Below, piece by piece: positions 22,152 to 33,900 of a stretch of 64,000 nt of DNA. This stretch comes from Larix kaempferi (taxonomy: Eukaryota; Streptophyta; Pinopsida; Pinales; Pinaceae), in the NCBI GenBank assembly GCA_027924585.1, contig BSBM01000307.1, positions 17,407,501-17,471,500 on the forward strand. Reading direction: 5' to 3'. The translations under genes and the position numbers were made by a program. The notes under the pieces are model-generated. The model saw only the letters and a list, made by a program, of their open reading frames with translations. It had not been told where the DNA came from and did not search any database. Each line of letters starts with the position of its first letter. Positions within the stretch are counted from its first letter, which is position 1.

Positions 22152-23016
22152 ATGGTTCTTATTTGGAGGGAGAGGGAACATGAGGATATGGATAGGCTGG
22201 TAATGCAAGACCCGGCCACTCTCCATGCCCTCCGAAGATGTGGTTTGTTAAAGTTTTACCGAACCGTGAACATGAGGGCACTCAATAGATTGCTTCAAAG
22301 ACTCATTCAATACTAGGATGTAGATGCCGGTGCATTTGTTATCCGAGGACAAACGTTGGACCTTACTGTTGACGACATCTACTTCATTACCGGACTCTCT
22401 AGAAGGGGAGATGCGGTATGTTTGAAAGGATATTCTTGCAATGAGGGTGCTGTGTCGGTGCAAGAATATTTGAATGCATACTGTGTGGCGGGAGCTGAGA
22501 AATTACGAAGTCAAATCCTAATTTCTACTATTGAGAGGCTCCCACTAAAGGTTATTGTGAGTATGCTGAACTGTATAGTGGGGAGTGCCATGCAACACCT
22601 ATCTTCGAGGTATTCCATGCATGTTGGTGTTAGATGCTTGCAGGGACATGTGTATGATTTGTGCACTGGTTTATTGGCAAATATGAAGCTTCAACTCACA
22701 GGTTGCAAATCTGGGAGATCGAAGAACTTTGGATATGGCAGCATTCTATGTACCTTCTTCTTTGAGAGGGTACCTGCTCTTAGCTTGGGGATGCCTCTAC
22801 CTCCAGCCAATCCCTGTGAGTCGAGATTGGGCTACTGGGGTGACATATATCTCCACTAGGGTGGTGGGGAAAGTCACTTTTGTTATCATACTGATGATTT
22901 CTGGGGGTGGTGGGAGAGGTAGGTGCTGGCATTCGAGCAGTTTCCATATGCTGGATTGGAATTCCGCCATGATCCAGAGCTGTTGCTTCCTCCAGGTAGA
23001 GCTTGGGGAGATATTG
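22152..23016 (+). pseudogene. Element D antisense plant-mobile-domain-like gene, exon 1
   Basis: The ATG follows ttttgtggcag, a possible splice acceptor. The product starts MVLIWREREHED, as in C (MVLEWREREHDQ), and continues LHALRRCGLLKFYRTVNMRA, DVDAGAFVIRGQTLDL, VDDIYFITGLSRRGD, NFGYGSILCTFFFERV and YAGLEF. The layout matches the plant mobile domain. In-frame TAG codons are near 22317, 22857 and 22917. The last follows WWER, exactly where C has TAG after WWDR. Exon 1 ends at 23016 before gtatgttt with one base of the split codon, the same phase as in C. It lies opposite to D's sense strand, between the second RNase H and the 3' LTR. Confidence 0.75.
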
Positions 23017-23114
23017 GTATGTTTTTATTTTGAGAATTATTTAATTTTTTCAAATTTTCAAGTATTTGATTTTTATGAATGAATTTTGAAGTACTAAACA
23101 AGTGTCATATGCAG
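23017..23114 (+). other. Intron of element D antisense gene (98 bp)
   Basis: The gtatgttttt donor, AT-rich body and tcatatgcag acceptor are all visible. The joined codon GAT keeps the frame, giving ...GDI-D-IGPVRPEG. The intron is on the strand opposite to the element's genomic RNA, so it would not be spliced out during retrotransposition. Confidence 0.75.
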
Positions 23115-23389
23115 ATATTGGGCCTGTTCGTCCCGAGGGACATCCTACCATCTTCGTGAGGCCAACAGATGTTGTTGCAGCTAATGCTATGTTAGGGACC
23201 ATAGAGCGGAAAGTGAGTCGATTGACTCATGATGTTCCTGCATGTCGTATGGACCAGATACCTATTGATATGCAGGAAGATGTAGTTGGAGTGCCCCCAG
23301 CATGGCTTAGGGTGCTGCAAAAGATAGCTAGGTTGGTCGTATGTTATCGGGATGCAGTAGATGATGATGAGGCCCCTCCTTCTCCATAG
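23115..23389 (+). pseudogene. Element D antisense plant-mobile-domain-like gene, exon 2
   Basis: It encodes IGPVRPEGHPTIFVRP, then IPIDMQEDVVGVPPAWLRVLQKIARLVV and an acidic tail ending DDDEAPPSP. It aligns with C's exon 2 (KGPVRPDGFSIHRR ... LPEDMKLHIVGVPGNWVRLLQRIANAV). The stop TAG at 23387 looks like the true end, since C's copy ends at a similar point. Confidence 0.72.
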
Positions 23390-23574
23390 GAGATGGATAC
23401 TTTATGTATATTTTTGAGGCCACTGAGCCCAGTTTTGTACTATATGACATGACTTGTGATCCAAAACTCATATATTTTTTGATACAATATCAAATATATA
23501 TACAATATCGGTTATTTACATGTGTATGTGTTTAAACTTTATGTGTGAAATGCTGTTTATGGAAGTGTATGATA

Positions 23575-23965
23575 CAAATGCCAATCTAAGACATAATTTT
23601 CAAATGAATCAGCTAATGCATTTAAATTTCTTGGAATGTGTTGATATATAATAGAATCAAACTGTCTTTCCAATTATCTAACTCACAAAAACTGTCATAG
23701 CAACACAGGATCTCTAATCTGGTAAATACCCGTTAACTGAAATAAAACTAGTTGCGAATCAAGTCTCACCTCCAAATGTGAAATGCCATGAACAAGGGAA
23801 TCTCGGAGAAGTTGTATAACCGCACTTTACTCAGCTACATTATTCGTAGTGGGACCCAAACAACCCCCCCCGAAGAGACCAGTTTGCCAACTGGTGAGTA
23901 AATAACCCAAGCTGCTGAAGCCAACTGTCGGGTGTGGTGACTGGCACCATCAGCAAATCCTAAGA
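23575..23965 (-). pseudogene. Element D second RNase H (RVT_3/aRNH type), downstream of integrase
   Basis: The minus strand reads FLGFADGASHHTRQLASAAWVIYSP, GCLGPTTNNVAE, SAVIQLLRDSLVHGI, LEVRLDSQLVL and NALADSFENYVLDWHL. The four expected acidic positions (D in DGAS, E in NVAE, D in LDSQL, D in ALAD) are present. A one-base slip in a G-run near 23870 and several stops break it. It is a separate ORF after integrase, as in C. The aRNH of Tat-clade plant elements is known, but here it lies downstream of integrase. Confidence 0.7.
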
Positions 23966-24058
23966 AATGTTCAGTCGAAATCTGATACAAAAAATGAAGA
24001 CACACATAAGGTTAACTAAGCAAACACAAGCAAAAGGTCCTAGAAAAAGCACAACTAC

Positions 24059-25450
24059 CTAGGCATAGTACTTATTCAGGTAGAGCCCATTTCTAGGCTC
24101 AAGCAGCTTATTACCCTCGTAGTCTACTAGCTCGTAAGTGCCCTTCTTTAGTACTTTAGAGATCATGTAAGGCTCGAGCCACATGGACTTGAACTTGCCA
24201 GGTCCTAGAGGTTCCTTGTGCTGATCCCAAAGTAGAACAAGATCTCCTTTAAGGAAAACCCTAGGTCTGACAGTCTTGTCATATTGTCCTTTGACTCATT
24301 TCTTATGAACTTCGTTTGCTATGAGTGCGTCGCGGCGCTGCTCATCTAGATGCTCTATATGCAATAAACATTCTTCCAGTGCTGAAGTATCCGATAATAA
24401 TTGAACAGCCAGTTTTAACGAAGAAATCTCGCATTCAATCGGAACGACTACTTCTATCCCATGCACAAGCTGGAAGGGAGAGAACCCGGTAGCAGTCTTT
24501 ACATTTGCTCGGTAAGCCCAAAGAGTAGGGTATAGCATGATGTGCCAGTTATTTCGATTGTCATTAACAGTTCTTTGCAGAATTACCTTTAAATTTTTGT
24601 TAACTGCTTCGACTTGTCCATTCGCTTATGGATAATATGAAGACAAATGTTATTGTCGAAAACCTAACATTGTGTACAGATCAGTCACCATGCTATTCTG
24701 GAAATGACTGTTGTGATCAATCACAATCTCTTTGGGTATGCCGAACATTGCAATAATCTGATTGAATACAAAATAAGCGGCAGTTTCTCCATCTGCCTTG
24801 ACAGTAGGCATTGCATCGGCCCACTTGGTAAAGTATTCAACGGCAACGATGATATAATGATGTCCTCCAGCCGAAACTAGATTGCAAGTCATATAATCAA
24901 CCCCCCATTTTGTGAAGGGACCTGTTGTAATCATAGGATGAAGAGGAGCTGGATGTGCTCTCATTTTCCTGGTGAAAAACTGACACGGATGATAGCATTT
25001 CACAACTTCCACACAATCTTTAAAGATTGTGGGCCAAAAATACCTGGCACGCAGTATTTTATGGGTTGTTGCCAATCCAGAAAGATGACCCCCACAAGCT
25101 CCATTGTGGGCATCATTCAATACAGATTCTGCTTCTTCCAAAGTCAAACAACGTCGTAAGATGGAGTCTATCCCATGTCTATACAAAGTATCAGAGATGA
25201 TGAGATAGTTTTTCACATGACTTTTCAGTTTGTGTCGTTCTTCTCTAGAAAAAGTGGCAGGACACCTCAAAGTATGGAGATATACTAAGATATCCCCGTA
25301 CCATGGGTCAAAGGAGGAAATAAGGAAGATATGTTCATCCAGGAATGATGATTCTTCCTAGATATGCTCTAAGTCACTCGGAAACTCTGAGATTAACTCA
25401 GCAAACACTAGTGATTTCTTCGACTTGGCTGATTGAAAGACCAACTCAAA
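24059..25450 (-). pseudogene. Element D integrase
   Basis: The minus-strand frame has a LNDAHNGACGGHLSGLATTHKI zinc-binding region with degraded Cys (CYHPCQ), then the core with KWGVDYMTCN, VIDHNSHFQ and, after a break near 24620, the C-terminal TLWAYRANVKTATGFSPFQLVHG and GLYLNKYYA at the 3' end. It is Ty3/gypsy-like without a chromodomain. The third acidic residue lies in the damaged stretch at about 24620. Confidence 0.85.
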
Positions 25451-26624
25451 CTCTTGTAAGATTACAATCTATTTATTATACTTCCCACCGATGATGCATT
25501 GAGTGAGAACATATTGAAAAGGATTGACTTCTGCTATCACAGTAGTTGTTCATAAAAGTATGTAATGACGAAGCCTCTGTACCGCATAGACCACAGCAAG
25601 TGCTAACTTCTCAACATGCGAATATTTAACCTCAGGAGCTATCAATGCGCGAGAAAGATAGTAAACAACATGCTCTTGGAGTGTGTCATCCTCCTGAACT
25701 AGTACTATGCCAATTGTATTAAGAGACGCTGCCAGATATAAAAGAAAGTCTTTTGCATAGTCCGACGAGCTCAACAAAGGGGCTGAAAGTAGTGCCTTTT
25801 TCAAGGCCTCGAGTGATGCTTGAGCAGCCTCATCCCACAAGAAGTAGGTATCTTGTTTAATAAGTCTCATAAAACCTTTCGTGAACTTAGCATAGTTTAT
25901 GATAAAGCGTCTCAAGAAGTTAGACATGCCTTGCAGACTTTGGAGTTGTCACAAGGTGCGAGGAGGAGGCAGATTTACAATCGCCTCAACTTTTAACGGG
26001 TCGACCCTTATACCATGAATGGATACAATAAAACCCAGTAAACATCCCAATTAGACATAGAATACACACTTATTAGGATTCAACCGAATCTTATATTGTC
26101 TGCATCTTTCAAACACAAGTCTCAAATGAGCTGGATGATCCCGTCTCTTTTGAGATTACGCCGGGAGGTCATCCAAGTAAGGTTCAACTGTGTGTTTGAT
26201 ATCATGAAAAGAAAAATTCATAGCTCGCTGGAATGTAGCTCTAGCATTCTTTAAGCCAAACGACATCTTCCGATATGCAAAGGTTCCCCACGGGAAAATG
26301 AAAGTTGTTTTGTGTTGATCTTCGGGTTTGATTTGGATTTAATTATATCCCAAAAATCCATCCATGAAAGAAAACATCTCGTGTCCTGCACATGCATCTA
26401 TGATCTGGTCGATAAATGGTGTGGGATAGTTATCTTTTGGGCAAGCTTTATTCAAGTCTCGGAAGTCGGTACAAACTCTGATGGTACCTTGATTTTTATC
26501 AACCAGGACGGGGTTTGAAACCCATTCCATCATGTCAATCGAATAGATAAATCCGGCTCTAAGCAATTTTTCAATTTTTGCTTTAATGGAGGACGCTTTT
26601 CGAGGATTCACAGAACAGAGCTTT
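25451..26624 (-). pseudogene. Element D reverse transcriptase and RNase H
   Basis: Read right to left: NPRKASSIKAKIEKLLRAGFIY, VCTDFRDLNKACPKDNYPTPFID, FMDGFLGYN, PWGTFAYRKMSFGLKNARATF, the catalytic PYLDDL, LLGFIVSIHGIRVDPLKVEAI, FLRRFIINYAKFTKGF, then RNase H with LYLAASLNTIGIVLVQ, HVVYYLSRAL and HVEKLALAVVYAVQRLRHYI. At least five stops break it. The coding sequence crosses the E insertion in frame: removing E and one GCTTT restores PVTQKLCSVNPRKAS. Confidence 0.88.
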
Positions 26625-29600
26625 TGTCAAAACCCGAAATTTCCGAAAAATTTAAAATTTTTATGATAGCAATAAATGTTATTAAAATTGCATTCCTTGA
26701 TCTGTTTGTTTTTAAATAACTGATCATGATCTTGTCTAAAATATTCTGTCATAATACTAATGTGAGTTTTGATGGCAGTTATTGATTGTCTTTGTTCTTA
26801 AACCTCAAAGGGGGAAGTAGCCATAGCTGACTGGCTTACTTAGCTTTCAAGCTAATGCATAATCCGTCCTTTTTCCGCAGGTTTACAGGTAAAGTATGGA
26901 TCATTGTAAATGAATTTTTATAAGCATCAAAGTTCTTTTCACTGTGCTATAAAGCTCAGAGAAGATTTAAATATTCTTACCGGTTGTCACGTGTAAGACA
27001 GTAGAGTTCCTTTTCTATAATCTTCATGAAATTTATGCTTGATAGATAGTTGATAGTCTGCATGACATGATTACTATTATTCTGGATATTATAAATAGGC
27101 ATTTCGATGAATTACAGTCTCTTTGACACTATCATTGCGTTGTGACAATGTCTCTTAGTTAATGCTGTATAAAGTCACTGGATCATGTTATTTGTAGCAT
27201 TTTCATCGTATACATGACGTAACGCTAGCATTGTGTGATGTTCTGTCAACTATTAGCTGTGACTATGGCTGTGACCCTTATCATTTGCATGAAAAATTGG
27301 AGTTGTGATAACTATAGCGATGTACTGTTCTATCCATTTATAGTTTATGATACATCGTCAACTTAATAATTTTTATAATTACACTAAGCATAACTTATGC
27401 CTAAAATCTTTGTTCTTTTGTTTTTAATCCACGTCCAATGTATGGAATTATAGGTGAGTTTATATCACTATCTCACAAGACTAAAGGTTATTGTGCTTAT
27501 CTTTGATTGTTAAAAAGGGTGATGGAAGAATTATGATAGTAACACCTTGTAGATAAACTATTCATTCATTTATATTAGCCAAGGTAATATTTAATTGTCA
27601 CAATGATGATGAACTCCCGTTGAAATTAACTATACCACTTTCTAAATGATTGTAGGGGAAAATATTATGTTCCCTAGGAAGCTTTCAATGGCTCGGTTCC
27701 AATCATGCACTATACGATGATAGTGTCTCAATCATAGTAGAGTATCCTTACTATGAATAAAGTTTTCATCCATGCAACGATTTAAATTTGATGAGAAAAA
27801 ATTCGAAATGCAGTTTTGAACTTTGGAAAGTTGACCCATGGCAAGTTAAAAATCTTAAGGCTACGTGGATGGCTCTCGTCCTTGTATTTGATGATATCAA
27901 TGGCTTGTCCGAAACCCTACCTGGTCATTCCCTCTGCCTGCGAGCTCGGTTACATGAGGAAACCCTTCTGGTCTGAGTTTGTTCCTTATGGCACTTTAAG
28001 TTGTAATTTCTCCTATGGCTATAGTCATGGAATTTACTCCTCGTGTGGTTTGTAAGTCTGTAAACTCTGCTAAAGGCGTCCCCTAAGTTCATTGGGCATC
28101 TTGGTTATCGTTTTGCTGTCACTGTAGTTATCAGTTGCATGCTACTCACAGCCTTACACTTATTGCTTGTGTGATTTAGAGTCAGGGTTTTCCTATTGTC
28201 TTTATCCATGAGGTGGTCATGTAATGGGGTTTTTATTCGTGCTTCCCAAACTGGTTCATCCATGGCGTGAGGGTTTTGTACTGTATGTTACCTGTCACGG
28301 CTATCAATGGAGAATGAAAACTTGGAGTTTTTCTGGCCCATCCTTCTGATGATTATGATGAGGTTTTTCTACCTTGCTCAACTCGTGGCTACCAGGTTGT
28401 TCACTGGGTTTGCTTCCTCCGACCATTGCTGGTAAGAGTTATCAATTGTTTTCGAAATTTTTCAGTTTTGAAAAAGATTGTTTATAAAAGTTGACCACTA
28501 ACTCGTCAACTCGTAATGTGCAGGCTTTGTTCTTTCCTGAAGGTGTACGAGGCTCAACCTCTAGCGCTGGGCTCCTACCGGGTAAGCCTGGTTATACCAT
28601 GGCTGTTTCTCCCTTTGATAGTTTGGTTGGTTAGGGTTGTGTCTGGGAAGACCACCTTTGTGAATGGTTGTTGTCGTGTTTATGAACATGATTGCGGTCA
28701 TATGTAATATTCTTGTTTGCTTACAGTAGATAGGGTTTGTATACACAGTCGTGAATAAGAGGAACATGCTATGGCTTAGTCTGTCATGACGGCCTTGGGG
28801 TTTTTATTTATCATTGTATTTTTGAAAGAATAGGGTTATCACCCAACTCTGTAGAAGTTAAATAAATAGTGAATGTTGGCCTGCAAAGTGGCCGTATACT
28901 GTCTGCGTTTTTCCTAAATGAACACAATGTACAGTTATAGGAATGTTTAAGTTTCTCGGATACTTTCAGAGAAATAATATCTCGGCTGTAGGTGATGGAA
29001 ACGTCTTAATTCTCAGCGTTTTCTTTGGTTTTTGTGTGTTGAATGATAGCGATAGGGTTCAATAATCCTTACCGTGATAGACCAATAATGTGTTGATAAC
29101 CCTGGCGAATTGGGGTTCTCTCCCAGGTTAAAATATATAGAAGAAAAATATGAAAAGTGTTTAAGCTCTGTTGATCTCTTTTGTGGCTGGGAACGAGTTG
29201 TTGTAATTTTTTTTTAATGTTTACATACTGTAGTAAATGTCTCCTTGTTAATAACTAAAGTAGGGTTTGATTTTGAAATGCCAACAATGGCTGAGTTCAA
29301 TGATAACTCTGTGTGCACTAGGATGTTTGAACTATTGTCATGGTAGAATCCTGACGATGCTGTGTATTACATGAAGAATGAGCTCGATAATGAGCAGAAA
29401 CTATACTTGTGATAATGGAAAGATTTTGACAAAAGAAAATAAAATTTCTATGTTGTAAAGACTCGGCTTTGAGCTAGTTATTATGTTTGTCTTTTAAATT
29501 CCTTCTGCCCTATGGTTATTAACTCTGTCAAACTCTGCTGTTAATTTCTTGGTTGTAATAACGATAGAGATAGGTTTTGAATAAAACATCTTTCGCCACG

Positions 29601-30945
29601 ATCTTTGTTTATAAATTTAACTGTTTGTTTTGGCTAAGATTTTGTTGAAAGCAGATTATAGATAATGAGTTTAATGATGTGGCGATACTGCTATTCGAAT
29701 TCTATACTGAGACAATAACAATTCAACTCTGTTCTGACAGTAAATAAATAAATTTACTAACATAAATATGTTCACCTATCCTTGGTACAGATAATAACCT
29801 GTATACTTATTTAACTAAATCACGAGACAGATACAGACCGGTATGCTTGTTCAGCTAGGGTTTATACCTGTTAAACTATCTATGAAAAAGATTCACTGTG
29901 ATTATAGAGTTGTCCATGATTCTGTTCCTATAATTGTTTTAACAAGTGTATTTACAGGAATATTTACTGTATAAATAATCTATATTTACCTATTTAACTA
30001 TTGAAAATAAACCAATGTAAAATCACCATAATATTCTATTACTTTAATAATAACAAAACATATTCTGTATAAAACAATTACTCGATCTATAGTGATAAAT
30101 AGGGAATTTCTAAGACATATTAGTTCTGCAGATTCTATCTAATAACAATACAGAGATGCTAACTTTACTGAAATAAATCCTGTTCAAACATAGATGAGAT
30201 AGTCTTATTCTACATTTAAATTTATTCAATAAACAGCAGGAAAAAGTGGCAGAACTTGTGTCAATGGTAGACAATAACAGCAGTGGGAGGATGTTCCTCC
30301 CTACCAATTCCTGGAGAGTGCCCAGACAACACTTCTCAGGACCCCCGAGCTTGCTCTGGTCTAACTGGCTGGAACTAGGTACAACCAACAATTCCCTCAG
30401 CCAAAGCAGCTACACTGGAACCAAGTTACTGCAACTTACTGACTCAAAACACTTCCTTACTGTTTTTCCCACTTCCTCAATGGGACTCCTGAATAGCATT
30501 CACCTGAATGTATTCTCCCTCCAGAACTTTCATGAACCCCCAACTCAGTTCATTGAGTACTATTTAAAAGATTGCCTAGGTCTTAGTTGGGTTAACTGTC
30601 ATTAATGAGCCACCTGTTCAGATTCCACTTTCTTGGGGAATCATGACCCCAAAATATAGGGAAGTTGCCACCTGCAACTTAGGAAGTGTTTGAGGATGCT
30701 GCCACTTGTCTTTTGTCTTTCCACCTAGTTCCATCAACCAGTTAGACCAGTAACCTCTTTTAACAGCTCTCCCATGCTGTTGTCTCCATAATTTATTATT
30801 TAATAATAAAATATTCCGAATTTACATTCCATTTCTGGTGACTCTGCTGAGTCATCAATTCCTACTTAGCATTAAATTTAACATAATGTCTCAGGAATAT
30901 TAATAAAATAATTACATTATTTTTTCAAAATTGGGGTATGTGACA
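26625..30945 (-). repeat. Element E 3' LTR (4321 bp)
   Basis: It is nearly identical to 35846-40167. It holds only short open frames (for example 27788-27976) that recur in the other LTR and look incidental. AT-rich throughout. Confidence 0.95.
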
Positions 30946-30947
30946 TA

Positions 30948-30960
30948 CACACCCCCTTTA
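30948..30960 (-). other. Element E polypurine tract
   Basis: The minus strand reads TAAAGGGGGTGTG just before the TGTCACATACC start of the 3' LTR. Confidence 0.75.
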
Positions 30961-30985
30961 AATGTAACATCGTCCTCGATGTTAC

Positions 30986-33900
30986 TTATTCTTCATCTTC
31001 AGCCACCTGCTGGAATAGATGTGGGTATGCTTCCCGCATCTTACTTTCCAGTTCCCATGTAGCTTCTTCAGGACTAAGGTGCTTCCATTGCACCTTCAGC
31101 TGTCCAATTATGCGGTTCCGCAGAGTAATTTCCTTCCTCCCGAGGATACAATCCGGTTCCACCAGAACTTCCCCTTCTGGTTCTACCTGTACAATGTTCC
31201 AGTCAATAACATGAGTAGCATCATGAACATACTTTTTCAAAACAGAGATATGAAAAACATTGTCTACTTTTAAATTTGGTGGTAATGCTAACTGATAAGC
31301 AACTTGACCGATTCTAGATAAAATTTCAAACGGACCACAGTAACGTGGCGCTAATTTTGCACAACTTCCTAATCTTAGGGAGCTCTTCTTTGGCCTTACC
31401 TTGATGAACACATGTTCACCTACCTGGAACTCTTTAGAAGTTCTTTTCAAATCTGCTTGACTCTTTTGCCGATCCTGGGCAATCTTCAAATTTTCCTGCA
31501 CTTGTTTCACAATCTGTTCCATTTCTTTCAATAAATCAGGTCCTAACACTAATCTATCTACTGGATTACTCCAAGAGATAGGAGTGTTACATTTTCGTCC
31601 ATACAGAATTTCAAAAGGACTAAACTTAGTTGACGATTGATAGCTGTTATTGTATGCAAATTCTGCTAAGTGTAAATAATCCTCCCACTTACCTGGTTGA
31701 TCTTTAACATACATCCTTAACAGATCTTCTAATACCTGATTAACTCTTTCAGTTTGTCTGTCCGTCTGAGCATGGAAGGAGGTGCTGAAATTCAGAGTTG
31801 TGTTTAATCCTTTAAACAAAGATCTCCAAAAATTCCCTGTGAATTTAGGATCCCTGTCTGATATAATAACTTTTGGAATACCGTGTAACGGAAAAATCTG
31901 TTTTAGAAAGATATCTGCTATGTTTGCAGCCTTGTATGTGGTTTTAACAGGAATAAAGTGTGCTGATTTACTTAATTTATCTACTACCACCATAATTGAA
32001 TCATTCTGATGCTGATTTTTAGGTAATCCCGTAATGAAATCTAAACTAATTATCTCCCACTTCCAGTTGGGAATAGGTAAAGGTTGCAGCAATCCAGCTG
32101 GATGTTGGTGTTCTGTTTTCACTTGTTGGCAGTCCAAACATCTAGCTATATACTCAGCTGTTTCAGATTTCATATTAGGCCAAAAATATTCTTTTCTCAA
32201 CATGGTGACAGTCTTTTGGTATCCTGGATGCCCTGAGTAAGGGGTTTTATGAACTTCGTCCAGAATTAACAGTTTAACTTTAGGTGCATTTGGAACATAC
32301 AACCTATCTTTAAACAATAAAAATCCGTCTTTATTTAAATTATATCCCTTTATCACACTTTCTGTAGGTTGTTCTTTGGCTGCAGCTTGTAAATGCTGAT
32401 AATTTTCATCTGATTTTATCCCTTCAGCCAACTGTTCATTTAAATCAGAGGTGTAAGTGCTGCTAGCTGATACAAAATTCAGCTTTGCATTTCTTCTCAA
32501 GGCATCAGCCACCTTATTTTCTTTTCCTTTTATGTGTTGAATTTCAAAATCGTATTCACTTAAGAATGCCAATCACCTGGCTTGTCTTGCATTTAAATTA
32601 GGCCGATCTAAAAGGTATTTCAGACCCTTATTATCAGTCAGTAAAGTGAATTTTCTGCCTATTAAGTGGTGTCGCCACATCTTTAAAGCATGGATAACAA
32701 CAGCTAATTCTAAGTCATAAGTGGCATAATTCTTTTCATGAATTTTCAGCTTCCTAGATTCATAGGCAATGACATGTCCCTCCTGAGTCAACACTCCTCC
32801 TAGACCGTCATTACAAGCATCGGTGCAAACCACGAAATCTTTATTAGGGTCCGCTATTCTGAGAATAGGTGCAGTTGTCAATAAAGTCTTAAGTTTCTTA
32901 AAACTTTCTTCACACTTCACATTCCAATCAAACTTCTTGCCTTTCTTTTGCAAGGAAGTGATTGGGTTGGCTATTTTTGAAAAGCCTTCAATAAATCTCC
33001 GATAGTAACCAGTAATTCCCATGAAGGATCTAACATCTGTTACATATTTTGGTACCGACCATTCTTCAATTGCCCGAATCTTTTCAGGATCAACTGAAAT
33101 CCCTTCCTTGGTGACTACATGCCCTAAGTACTGGATTTAATCTTTAAAGAAGTCACACTTACTGAATTTCGCAAAGAGCTGCTGCTCTCTTAGTTCTTGT
33201 AAGACTATACGTAAGTGTTCTTTATGCTCCTCCTCATTCTTAGAATAAACTAAAATGTCATCGATGAATACGACAACAAATTTATCTAAGTACTTATGCA
33301 TTATGTTGTTCATTAAGCACATAAAGACAGCTGGGGCATTAGTAAGCCCAAAAGGCATTACGACAAATTCATAATGTCCGTACCTTGTTCTAAAAGCTGT
33401 TTTGAAAATGTCTTCTTCTTTAATCCTCACCTGATGATAACCCGATCTCAGGTCGATCTTAGATAACACCGTAGCTCCACGTAGCTGATCAAATAGGTCA
33501 TCTATGCGAGGCAATGGATATCTGTTTTTAATCGTCATTTTTTTCAGTTGACGGTAATCTATGCAAAGTCGCATAGTTCTGTCCTTCTTTTTAACAAAAA
33601 TTACTGGTGCCCCCCAAGGGGATACACTGGGTCGAATGTAATTCTTGTCTATTAACTCCTTTAACTGAGTTTTTAATTCGTTAAGCTCCAAAATATTCAT
33701 GCGATACGGGGCTTTTGAACTGGGAACAGCACCTGGTACCAGCTCAATTGTAAAGTCCAGCTCCCTTTTGGGAGGTAGTTCTGGAATTTCCTCCGGAAAA
33801 ACATCAATAAATTCATTGACTACAGGGATGTTCTCTACTGTTATCTTGCTGCTGTCAGACTTATCTGTCTCATCTGTAATAGTTACAGCATAGGTCTTGC

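Noticed and set aside
27788-27976. 62-codon frame MMRKNSKCSFELW..., also at 37009-37197
   Set aside because: Both copies are in E's LTRs; short, no domain, duplicated by LTR structure.
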